Source: Aquabacter sp. L1I39 (GTDB taxonomy: Bacteria; Pseudomonadota; Alphaproteobacteria; Rhizobiales; Xanthobacteraceae). From it: DNA of 64,000 bases. The stretch is taken from contig NZ_CP072392.1 in assembly GCF_017742835.1 (NCBI RefSeq), forward strand, positions 1,203,388 through 1,267,387, read 5' to 3'. Position numbers and translations under genes: made by a program. How positions within the stretch are numbered: position 1 is the stretch's first letter; every line of letters starts with the position of its first letter. Positions 1 to 7,144 of this stretch are shown one piece after another. The notes below the pieces were generated by a model. It was not told the DNA's origin, did no database searches, and saw only the letters and a program-made list of their open reading frames with translations.

Positions 1-2
1 CG

Positions 3-1430
3 CAGAACAATTGGGCGCCGACCCGCATGCTGGCGGTGCTGCTGGTTGCGGGATTGGGCGCGGCAGCCCTCATGGCCCGTCCGCTCGCGGCCTTCGACCT
101 GTCGGAAGACAGCGCCCGCAGCCTCGGCGTCGCGGTGGCGCCCGTGCGCGCGGCGGCGCTGTGCGCGGCGGTGGCGCTGGCGGTGGGCGTGGCCGCACTG
201 GTGGGGGTAATCGGCTTCATCGGCCTTGCGGGCCCCGCCCTGGCCCGCGCGGCAGGCGCGCGCACGCTCAAGGCGCGGCTTTGGAGCGCACCGCTTCAGT
301 CCGCCGGGCTGCTCGCCCTCACGGACCAAGTGGTTGCCGCCACCTTCGGCTCGCAATTGCCCACGGGTGCCGTCACCGCCGTCCTCGGCGCGCCCTTGTT
401 GCTGTGGCTGCTGCGGCGGGTCCGGGCCGGCGCCATGGGGCCGGTGATGAACGCCGCCCTGGGGCGGCGCCTCGGCGAACAGTCGGCGTTCGTCGCCCTA
501 AGCGGGCTTATCCTCGCGCTCACCACCGCCTGCGCGCTCGCTTTGGTTCTGGGACGCACGCCGGAAGGATGGGCCCTCGCCCTGGGGCCGGACTTCGCGG
601 CGATGCTCCCCTGGCGCGCGCCGCGGGTGGCAGCCGCGGCTGCGGCCGGCGCCCTGTTCGCGCTCTCGGGCCAGATCCTCCAGCGCACCACGGGCAATCC
701 CCTGGCCAGCCCTGAACTGTTCGGCATCGCCGCCGGCGCCGGGCTCGGCCTCCTGGGCGCCCTCCTGCTGCTGCCGCAGGTGGAAGGCACCCTTCTGTTC
801 GCCAGCACCAGCCTCGGCGCGGGCGCGACGCTCGCCGCCATGATGGCGCTTGGCCGCCGCACGGCCTTCGCCCCGGCCCATATCCTGCTAGCGGGCATGG
901 CGCTCACCGCTTTGCTCTCGGCACTGGGGGCGGTGCTGATGTTCAGCGGCGATCCGCGCGCGCTGGTGCTCATCGCCTTTCTGTCCGGCTCCACCTATGG
1001 CGTCACCGCCGGCGAAGCGCTGGTCGCCTGCGGGGTCGCGCTGGCGGCCCTCTGCCTCCTGCCGTTCATGCGCCGCTGGCTCGCCGTGCTGCCGCTTGGC
1101 GCCGATCTCAGCCGCAGCCTCGGGGTGCGGGTGGGGCCGAGCCGGCTGGCGCTTCTGGGGCTCGCGGCCATCGCCACGGCGGCGGGCACGCTGATCACCG
1201 GCCCCCTGTCCTTCGCCGGCCTGCTGGCGCCCCACATGGCGCGCCTGCTGGGCTTTCGCGGCGCTCTGGTGCAGAGCTATGCCGCCGCCATCCTCGGGGC
1301 GGGGCTGATGGTCTGCGCCGACATTCTGGGCCGCACGCTCGCCTTTCCCTGGCAGATGCCGGCGGGCCTGGTGGCCAGCCTGATCGGCGGCGGCTATTTC
1401 CTCCTGCTGCTGGCGCGGCGCCGCGCATGA
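3..1430 (+). CDS. fhuB: FhuB-type ferric-siderophore ABC permease (5' truncated by window)
   Basis: Inner-membrane permease of a ferric hydroxamate-type importer. The frame is open from the first bases of the window, and its first residues (QNNW) match an internal stretch of the full-length FhuB at 10948-12936. The true start is therefore outside the window, and what remains is the end of the first FecCD half plus the whole second half. Many hydrophobic segments are visible. The repeated FecCD features (SRSLGV, GxIxFVGLxxPH-like, LLGAxLL) occur once per half. The stop overlaps the fhuF start as ATGA. Family and fusion are clear; the siderophore is not. Confidence 0.9.
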   Translation, partial: QNNWAPTRMLAVLLVAGLGAAALMARPLAAFDLSEDSARSLGVAVAPVRAAALCAAVALAVGVAALVGVIGFIGLAGPALARAAGARTLKARLWSAPLQSAGLLALTDQVVAATFGSQLPTGAVTAVLGAPLLLWLLRRVRAGAMGPVMNAALGRRLGEQSAFVALSGLILALTTACALALVLGRTPEGWALALGPDFAAMLPWRAPRVAAAAAAGALFALSGQILQRTTGNPLASPELFGIAAGAGLGLLGALLLLPQVEGTLLFASTSLGAGATLAAMMALGRRTAFAPAHILLAGMALTALLSALGAVLMFSGDPRALVLIAFLSGSTYGVTAGEALVACGVALAALCLLPFMRRWLAVLPLGADLSRSLGVRVGPSRLALLGLAAIATAAGTLITGPLSFAGLLAPHMARLLGFRGALVQSYAAAILGAGLMVCADILGRTLAFPWQMPAGLVASLIGGGYFLLLLARRRA

Positions 1431-2125
1431 TCGCGGCGCTTGCCCCCCTCTTCCGCGGCCCCCTTGCGCCCTATGCCGAGGCCCTGCGCCTGCAAGCGGA
1501 CGCCACCGCCCGGCCGGGATCGGACCTGACCGATCCGGATTTCCTCACCAGCCAGATGACCCTCTTCTCCCGCCGCTTTGCCCAGCCGGAGCGCCGGGCT
1601 GTGGCCTCCCTCTGGATGAAGCACCATGTCTCCGCCGTGCTCACGCCGGTGCTGGCGGCCAATCTCCTGCTCGGCCGGCAGATGCCGGTGGCGCTGGAGG
1701 AGATCGACGTCCTTCCGGGTCCCAAGGGCATCGCCGAGGCCCTCATCCTGCCCCAAGATGGCACGCCGGTCAGCCGCGCCGACCCTTTCGCCCGCTTCTC
1801 GCCCCTCCTGGAGGGCCATGTCGCGCCACTGGTGAAGGCGGTGGCGAAGGCAAGCGGCATTGCTCCCAAAGTGTTGTGGAGCAATGTGGGGAACTGGTTC
1901 GACGGGCTCACCGGCGAGGCCGAGGCCATGGGTGCGGAGGGTGTCGGCGATGCGCGCGCGCTCCTGGCGCTGGAACGCGCGCCCGATGGCACCCGCAATC
2001 CTGTCTTCGCCGCCGTCCGCCACACGGCGGAAGGGCGCAAGCGCCGGGTGTGCTGCCTGCGCTACCTCATCCCCGAGCTCGATTTGTGCGACACCTGCCC
2101 CCTGCCCGATCCGGCGCGCCCATGA
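1427..2125 (+). CDS. fhuF: Siderophore-iron reductase FhuF family
   Basis: Cytoplasmic [2Fe-2S] reductase that releases iron from ferric hydroxamate siderophores after import. The protein is 232 residues. Its C-terminus carries the FhuF cluster pattern: two adjacent cysteines, ten residues, then C-x2-C (CC-x10-CDTC). The ATG overlaps the permease stop by four bases, and its own stop overlaps the next start, so it is translationally coupled inside the operon. The reductive role is known for the family; the substrate here is inferred from the neighbouring permease and ATPase. Confidence 0.88.
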   Translation: MIAALAPLFRGPLAPYAEALRLQADATARPGSDLTDPDFLTSQMTLFSRRFAQPERRAVASLWMKHHVSAVLTPVLAANLLLGRQMPVALEEIDVLPGPKGIAEALILPQDGTPVSRADPFARFSPLLEGHVAPLVKAVAKASGIAPKVLWSNVGNWFDGLTGEAEAMGAEGVGDARALLALERAPDGTRNPVFAAVRHTAEGRKRRVCCLRYLIPELDLCDTCPLPDPARP

Positions 2126-3771
2126 CCATTGAGGCCCACGCCCCTCTCACCTTCGCCCGCCTCATCGCGCCCTTCCGCACCCGAATGGCGCTCGCCGCGC
2201 TGGCAGGCCTCGTGGGTGGAGCGGCCATGGCGGGGGTGCTGGCGGCCGTGAATGCGGCCCTCGCTGACCCCACCTCCTTCGCCAACCTCGCGCTGGTGCT
2301 GGGTCTCGGGGGCGCGGCCCTGGCCGGAACCCTGGCGGCGGACCTGACCTCCACCCTGGTGGGCCAGAAACTGGTGGCGGAATTGCGCACCCATCTCGCC
2401 CGACTGATCCTCGGGGCGCCGCTGCGGGAACTGGAGCAGTTCCGCGGCCATCGCCTGATCCCGATCCTGGTCTCGGACATCGCCATTATGAGCGAAATGG
2501 CCTCGGTGCTGCCCCCCTTGGCGGTGGCGCTGGTGGTGGTGGCGGGATGCCTGGCTTACCTGGCGCTGCTCTCTCCGCTCCTGTTCGGCCTGACCTTCCT
2601 CGTGCTGGTGATAGGCGTCGTCTTGCAGCTCTGGGCGCGGGTGCGCGGCGTGCGGCTCTATGTGGCGGCGCGCGATGCGGAGGACGACCTGCACCGGCAT
2701 TTCCGCACCCTGGTGGAGGGCGCCAAGGAATTGCAACTGCATCGGGGCCGGCGTCAACGCCTGCTCTCCGACGGATTCGTCGCCACGGCGGAGCACATCC
2801 GCGCACTCCAGGCCCGCGCGATGGTCATTCTCATCGCCTGCCGGACGCTGGGCTCGGGGTTGCTCATCCTTCTGGTGGCCCTGGTGGTGGGGCTGGCCGC
2901 GCATGCGGGGGGTGATCCGGGCGGAGCGGAGACGGCGCGGGGCTTTGTGCTGGTTCTCCTGTTCATGAAGGGACCGCTCGACCAATTGCTCAACCATCTG
3001 CCGGCGGCGGGACGGGCGCATATCGCCTGGAGCCGCATCCGGGGTGTCGCACGCCGCTTCGGGGCGCTGCAGGGGCCGAAGGAGACCGCGCGCCGGACCA
3101 CCCTGGAGCCGCTGCGGGAACTTCGACTGGAAGGCGTCGCGTTCCAGCACGCAGATGCGGGGGGCGGTTTCCAGCTCGGCCCCCTCGACCTGTCCATCCG
3201 TGCAGGAGAGACGGTGTTCGTGGCCGGCGCCAATGGCGCGGGCAAGACCACCCTCATCAAGCTCCTGCTGGGCCTTTACGTGCCCGGCGCAGGCCACGTG
3301 CTGTGGAACGGGCAGCCGGTGCGCGAGGGCAATCGCGACGATTACCGGCAGATGTTCGCCGCCGTCCTCTCAGATCATTTCCTGTTCGACGGCCCCGCTG
3401 AAGGCGGCGCCGGGCGAGCGCTCGGGCTCTTGGATCGGCTCGGCCTCGCCCATAAGGTCACGCTGGAGGGCACCCAATGGTCGACGCTCGACCTCTCCAC
3501 AGGCCAGCGCAAGCGCCTCGCTCTGGTGGATGCCTGGTTGCAGGATCGGCCGGTGATGGTGTTCGACGAATGGGCGGCGGACCAGGACCCCGCCTTCCGC
3601 CGACTCTTCTACGAGGAGATCCTGCCCGAGCTGAAGCTGGCGGGCCGGACTCTCATCGTCATCTCCCATGACGACCGCTATTTCGCTGCCGCCGACCGCC
3701 TCCTGATGCTCGAAGGCGGCCAACTCCAGCCGCTTCCCGCGCCGCGCCCCGTGAAGGAGGCTGCTCCGTGA
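2122..3771 (+). CDS. Cyclic peptide/siderophore export ABC transporter (PvdE/SyrD family)
   Basis: Fused half-transporter of 549 residues: about six hydrophobic segments in the first 310 residues, then an ATPase domain. Walker A is GANGAGKTT. The signature region is the unusual LSTGQRKRLAL, followed by VFDEWAADQDP. That LSTGQ/EWAADQDP pair is characteristic of the cyclic-peptide exporter family that includes PvdE (pyoverdine precursor export) and SyrD. I start it at the ATG overlapping the fhuF stop, because the upstream in-frame extension runs antisense-like inside fhuF. Its place between fhuF and fhuC suggests export of the siderophore or its precursor, but no synthesis genes are in view. 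Confidence 0.85.
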   Translation: MTIEAHAPLTFARLIAPFRTRMALAALAGLVGGAAMAGVLAAVNAALADPTSFANLALVLGLGGAALAGTLAADLTSTLVGQKLVAELRTHLARLILGAPLRELEQFRGHRLIPILVSDIAIMSEMASVLPPLAVALVVVAGCLAYLALLSPLLFGLTFLVLVIGVVLQLWARVRGVRLYVAARDAEDDLHRHFRTLVEGAKELQLHRGRRQRLLSDGFVATAEHIRALQARAMVILIACRTLGSGLLILLVALVVGLAAHAGGDPGGAETARGFVLVLLFMKGPLDQLLNHLPAAGRAHIAWSRIRGVARRFGALQGPKETARRTTLEPLRELRLEGVAFQHADAGGGFQLGPLDLSIRAGETVFVAGANGAGKTTLIKLLLGLYVPGAGHVLWNGQPVREGNRDDYRQMFAAVLSDHFLFDGPAEGGAGRALGLLDRLGLAHKVTLEGTQWSTLDLSTGQRKRLALVDAWLQDRPVMVFDEWAADQDPAFRRLFYEEILPELKLAGRTLIVISHDDRYFAAADRLLMLEGGQLQPLPAPRPVKEAAP

Positions 3772-4589
3772 TCGTTGAAACCGCCCTCTCCCCCGTACCG
3801 CGCCCCGGCGCCGATGTCCCCCTCTTCGTCCTGGAGGGGGCCGGCTTTGCCGTGGAGGGGCGCTCTCTCCTTGCCCCCCTCGACCTGGAGGTGAAGGCCG
3901 GCCAGGTGACGGGCCTGATCGGCCATAACGGCTCGGGGAAGTCCACCTTGCTGAAGCTGCTCGCGCGGCAGGAAGCGCCCACCTCCGGCACCATCCACTT
4001 CGAGGGGCGGCCGCTCGCGCAGTGGAACGCCCGCGCCTTGGCACGCCGCATCGGCCACTTGCCCCAGCAGCCGCCCGCCGCACCCGGCCTTCGGGTGCGC
4101 GAACTGGTGGCACTTGGGCGCTATCCTTGGCACGGCGCGCTCGGCCGGTTCGGCGCACAGGACCGCGCCAAGGTAGAGGAGGCCCTCCAGGCGACGGGCG
4201 TCTCCGATCTTGCGGGGCGCGATGTGGACACGCTTTCAGGCGGGGAGCGCCAGCGGGCCTTCATCGCCATGCTGCTGGCGCAGGATGCCCCCACCTTGCT
4301 GCTGGACGAGCCCACCTCCGCGCTCGACATCGCCCATCAGATGGAGGTGCTCACCCTCGTGCGGGAGTTGGCGGACACGCGCGGCATGAGCATCCTTCTG
4401 GTGCTGCACGACATCAACCTCGCCGCCCGCTTCTGCGACCACATCCTCGCCTTGCGCGCCGGGCACCTTCTGGCGCGCGGCGCGCCGGGAGATCTCATGG
4501 AGCCGCGGACGCTGGAAGAGATTTACGGCATCGCCATGGGCGTGATGCCCGCCGCGCAACCGACCCGGCCCATGGCCTTCGTGCCCTGA
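3768..4589 (+). CDS. fhuC: FhuC-type ferric-siderophore ABC ATPase
   Basis: ATP-binding subunit of the first iron-siderophore importer, 273 residues, with a GTG start overlapping the exporter stop. Visible are Walker A (GHNGSGKST), the FhuC-type RELVALGRYPWHGALGRF stretch, the signature LSGGERQRA, Walker B LLLDEPTSALD and the switch histidine in LVLHDIN. It closely resembles the second FhuC at 9274, including the GRYPWHGALGR block, so the two are paralogues. It would power the FhuB-type permease at the window start. It is the last gene of this operon; the next gene is on the other strand. Confidence 0.92.
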   Translation: MIVETALSPVPRPGADVPLFVLEGAGFAVEGRSLLAPLDLEVKAGQVTGLIGHNGSGKSTLLKLLARQEAPTSGTIHFEGRPLAQWNARALARRIGHLPQQPPAAPGLRVRELVALGRYPWHGALGRFGAQDRAKVEEALQATGVSDLAGRDVDTLSGGERQRAFIAMLLAQDAPTLLLDEPTSALDIAHQMEVLTLVRELADTRGMSILLVLHDINLAARFCDHILALRAGHLLARGAPGDLMEPRTLEEIYGIAMGVMPAAQPTRPMAFVP

Positions 4590-4613
4590 CGCGACGAGCG
4601 GCCCGCCGCCGGC

Positions 4614-5303
4614 TCAGGCGGCGCCGACCAAGGGCGCGAGATCGGCCAGCGATGTCACCTCGCGGTCCGGCCGGCCCGGCAGCCGCTCCGGCCGCTGTCC
4701 ATAGCGGTTGCACCAGACCACCCGCATGCCGAATGCGGAAGCCGCATGGGCGTCCCAGGCATTGGACGACTGGAACGCCAGTTGCGGCGCCGCCAGGTCG
4801 AGCCGGTCGAGGGCATGCTGATAGACGGCCGGGTGTGGCTTGAACACGCCGACATCCTCTGCCGAGATCACCGCGTCAAACAGCCCGTCGAGCCCCGCCC
4901 CGCCGACTGCCGCCGCCAGCATGGCCGGCGTTCCGTTGGAGAGGATGGCGAGGCGCATGCCCGCCGCCTTCAGCCGGCGCAACACGCCAGGCACCTCCGG
5001 AAAGACGGCAAGGGTGAGATAGAGATCCATCAGATGGGCGCGCAAATCCGGCCCTGCGATGCCGAGCGTCTCCAACGCGAAGTCGAGGGCGTCGCCCGTG
5101 ACCTGGTGAAAGTCCGCATGGCGTCCCTGGGCAGCACGCAGCCACGTATATTGGAGCTGCTTGTCCCGCCATAAGGCGCCCAGGGCGCCCCTCTTCTCCC
5201 CGGGCAGGCCGGGGCAGCCACTCACGGCGGAAGACAGGTCGAACAGCGTGCCATAGGCGTCAAAGACGCACGCTTTGATACCTTCAAGCGGAACGATGGT
5301 CAT
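4614..5303 (-). CDS. L-2-haloacid dehalogenase-type HAD hydrolase
   Basis: HAD-superfamily protein of 229 residues. Motif I is VFDAYGTLFD with the nucleophilic Asp, motif II has LSNGTP, a lysine lies in KPHPAVYQ, and the type II haloacid dehalogenase stretch SSNAWDA is present. Characterised members hydrolyse short L-2-haloacids to D-2-hydroxyacids. I place the start at 5303 because the longer open frame upstream encodes no recognisable protein. It is convergent with fhuC and has no obvious link to iron. A phosphatase role cannot be excluded, but SSNAWDA favours dehalogenase. Confidence 0.82.
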   Translation of the reverse strand: MTIVPLEGIKACVFDAYGTLFDLSSAVSGCPGLPGEKRGALGALWRDKQLQYTWLRAAQGRHADFHQVTGDALDFALETLGIAGPDLRAHLMDLYLTLAVFPEVPGVLRRLKAAGMRLAILSNGTPAMLAAAVGGAGLDGLFDAVISAEDVGVFKPHPAVYQHALDRLDLAAPQLAFQSSNAWDAHAASAFGMRVVWCNRYGQRPERLPGRPDREVTSLADLAPLVGAA

Positions 5304-5353
5304 GCGCGAGGGTCCTCTGCGTGTCGGCCGCGCGCCCTGGTGGCGGCAGGAGA

Positions 5354-5510
5354 TCAGTACCGGGTCGCAAGATGAGTCAGCCATACGGGCGAGGCCTCTA
5401 CCAGCATCGCTTCGGTGCGTTTGTCGAGTCCGTTCAGGATGAGCAGGCCCGCTACCAGCAGGGCGCCGCCGAGAATGGCCTTGCCACTTTGGCCCAAGAC
5501 ACCCAGCTGC
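5354..5510 (-). pseudogene. C-terminal remnant of a CcdA-like cytochrome c biogenesis membrane protein
   Basis: Minus-strand translation from about 5510 to a TGA at 5354-5356 gives a 50-residue tail: a hydrophobic helix (GKAILGGALLVAGLLIL) followed by NGLDKRTEAMLVEASP and a short end. This resembles the last transmembrane helix and tail of CcdA-type thiol-disulfide transporters. There is no start codon or upstream part; the homology ends where the bufB-like fragment on the opposite strand begins. I read it as a decayed fragment. The identification rests on remembered family sequence, so confidence is moderate. Confidence 0.5.
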
Positions 5511-5513
5511 TGA

Positions 5514-5741
5514 ATGCTTCTGGAGAATCCCTCCGCCTATGTTGTGTTCGCCCAGAGCACGAGCCCGGCGCTGGAGTTCCTCAGGTCCGTCGCGGCGCAT
5601 ACCGGCCGCGCGCTGCTGCTGGATGTGACGAACACGGAGGTCTCGGCCACCCACAAAGGCCATGACCTCCGCACCCACCTTGCCTGCCACCTCGCCCATG
5701 CAAGCGAGACCCACCTCGCCGGCGCCGCGGAGGCGCAGGAC
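5514..5741 (+). pseudogene. Internal fragment of a DUF692/BufB-family (MNIO) protein
   Basis: About 76 residues beginning MLLENPSAYV and running through LLLDVTNTEVSATHKGHD to ETHLAG. These match the middle of DUF692 multinuclear non-heme iron enzymes (consensus LLENPSTY, LLLDVNNVYVSA, GEIHLAG). The family is about 280 residues long, so both ends are missing. Beyond about residue 76 the frame no longer resembles the family. One iron-site region reads THKG where asparagine is usual. Dead remnant, abutting the CcdA-like fragment. Confidence 0.6.
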
Positions 5742-5995
5742 GATCCGGCGCCCGTGTCATTCATGGCGGGACCATTCTCTTGACCCGATCGCAAGGACAC
5801 GCCGGCGCTTGGCCAATGGGTTGCCGGTGGATGCATGCAGACCTGACACCAGGGCCTCGGCATCCTGGTGAAAGCCAAGGTTAAGCTCTGCCTTACCCAC
5901 CGAACCCACGTCGCAATGGCCTGACCGGACGGGGGCGGCGTGTCCCTGCGGCTGGAGCGGGCGGTCTCATACGGCGTTGACGACTCCTCGGGTCC

Positions 5996-6880
5996 TCACC
6001 CGCGCCGCGCCCGCCGCCAGGCGGCCGGCGTCACACCGGCGAACCGTCGGAAGACGCGGGTGAAATGGGCCTGATCGGCGAACCCGGCTGCCACCGCGAT
6101 CTCCGGCAAGGTGAGTTCGACATCCGCCAGCATGGCCTCCACCCGCCGCATCCGTGCCCGCATGTGCCACTGATAGGGCGGTATCCCCGTCGCCGCCTTG
6201 AAGGCGTGGCTGAAATAGGATTGCGACAGGTCGGTCAAGGCGGCCAGGTCCTGGAGGCGGATGTTGCGCAGGCAATTTTCCTCAATGTATCCGGTGACCC
6301 GCCGCAATTGCCGGGCGGACAGCGCCGAGCGGCGCACGGGCTCCGCGGTTCGGGCGAGCTTCATCAGGTCGATGAACAGCGCCACCACAAGGCCGTCGCC
6401 ATAAAGGTCGTGGTGAGCCTCGGGCGCGAGGCACTCCTCCGCGATGAGGCGCGCGATCGCATGGAGCCGCTCGTCCATGAAGGCGAGGCGCGGGGTCGCC
6501 AGCCTGCCGGCATCAAGCCGGGCGCCCAACCGCTCGGAGAGCGTGTCGACATCGAAATGCAGGTCCAGATGGCGCAGTTTGCCATCGCCCTCGATCCGCG
6601 ACCACAGCGGCATTTCCGCCGGGACATAGCTCATATGGAGCGGCGCCCGCGCGCCTTCCACTGCGCCCGACCGGGTGGAGAGCTGGACACCGGCATGGCC
6701 TTGCCCCCCCTCCAGCACGACGAACAGGCGGGCGTCCTGAGAAACGTAGTAGCCGCCTCCGCCGCGCGCGCAGTCCACATGCCAGACATCCGCGACCACG
6801 CCGTTCCACTGGCGCCAGCGCAGGTCTTCAAGCACCCGGATGCCCTCAGTCGCCGATACCATGCGGGGGTGAAACGTCAT
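5996..6880 (-). CDS. AraC-family transcriptional regulator
   Basis: Regulator of 294 residues: an N-terminal sensing region (about 1-185) and a C-terminal double helix-turn-helix from about residue 195 (YIEENCLRNIRLQDLA, LSQSYFSHAFKAATG, LPEIAVAAGFADQAHFTRVFRRFAGVTP). It is divergent from the TonB receptor gene across a 264-bp intergenic region. This is the usual layout for AraC regulators that activate siderophore uptake when the ferric siderophore is present (PchR, AlcR, YbtA type). A purine-rich AAGGAG lies upstream of the ATG, though somewhat far (about 14 bases). The inducer is unknown; an iron-siderophore role is inferred from position. Confidence 0.88.
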   Translation of the reverse strand: MTFHPRMVSATEGIRVLEDLRWRQWNGVVADVWHVDCARGGGGYYVSQDARLFVVLEGGQGHAGVQLSTRSGAVEGARAPLHMSYVPAEMPLWSRIEGDGKLRHLDLHFDVDTLSERLGARLDAGRLATPRLAFMDERLHAIARLIAEECLAPEAHHDLYGDGLVVALFIDLMKLARTAEPVRRSALSARQLRRVTGYIEENCLRNIRLQDLAALTDLSQSYFSHAFKAATGIPPYQWHMRARMRRVEAMLADVELTLPEIAVAAGFADQAHFTRVFRRFAGVTPAAWRRARRG

Positions 6881-6928
6881 GGGCTGCGCAATCTCTCCTT
6901 GCTCCGGAGCCGTAAAGGGCGAACAGCA

Positions 6929-6947
6929 AGTTTTGAATCATTTTGAA
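6929..6947. promoter_or_regulatory. TTTTGAA direct repeat upstream of the AraC gene
   Basis: TTTTGAA-TCA-TTTTGAA, a 7-bp direct repeat with 3-bp spacing, lies about 50 bp upstream of the AraC-gene start. Its first 14 bases (AGTTTTGAATCATT, 6929-6942) recur exactly at 7098-7111 near the receptor start. Direct repeats are typical AraC-type targets. Binding is inferred. Confidence 0.45.
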
Positions 6948-7097
6948 GTGTAGCCAAAATGCGGATTGACCGACGCACATCTGCTATGACGGTCATTATC
7001 GCAACAAAATTCGTCAAAGCGCAACAGGAAGAGACAATCCGAGCGTAGAGGCCGTTGCTAAGAGAGGCTGAAGCGTGAGTTTCCAAACGGAAGACTC

Positions 7098-7116
7098 AGT
7101 TTTGAATCATTCTTAA
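7098..7116. promoter_or_regulatory. Second copy of AGTTTTGAATCATT before the TonB receptor
   Basis: An exact second copy of the 14-bp element begins 47 bp upstream of the receptor ATG. Here it continues as TTTTGAA-TCA-TTCTTAA, which also resembles the Irr control element consensus TTTAGAA-N3-TTCTAAA (two mismatches). It could therefore serve either the AraC protein or an iron regulator. Confidence 0.45.
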
Positions 7117-7144
7117 CTGACATATTTGGCATTGAGGTGCAGGA

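Noticed and set aside
2062..3297. 411-codon minus-strand frame opposite the peptide exporter
   Set aside because: Composition is Gln/His/Arg-rich and motif-free, and it lies entirely across fhuF and the exporter, both well supported.
5304..5714. N-terminal extension of the haloacid dehalogenase gene
   Set aside because: The frame stays open but encodes no protein-like sequence and overlaps the CcdA/DUF692 remnants; the normal HAD start is at 5303.
6990..7015. Fur-box-like GACGGTCATTATC in the AraC/receptor intergenic region
   Set aside because: Only part of the 19-bp Fur consensus is matched and there is no symmetric second half; the duplicated 14-bp element is better supported.
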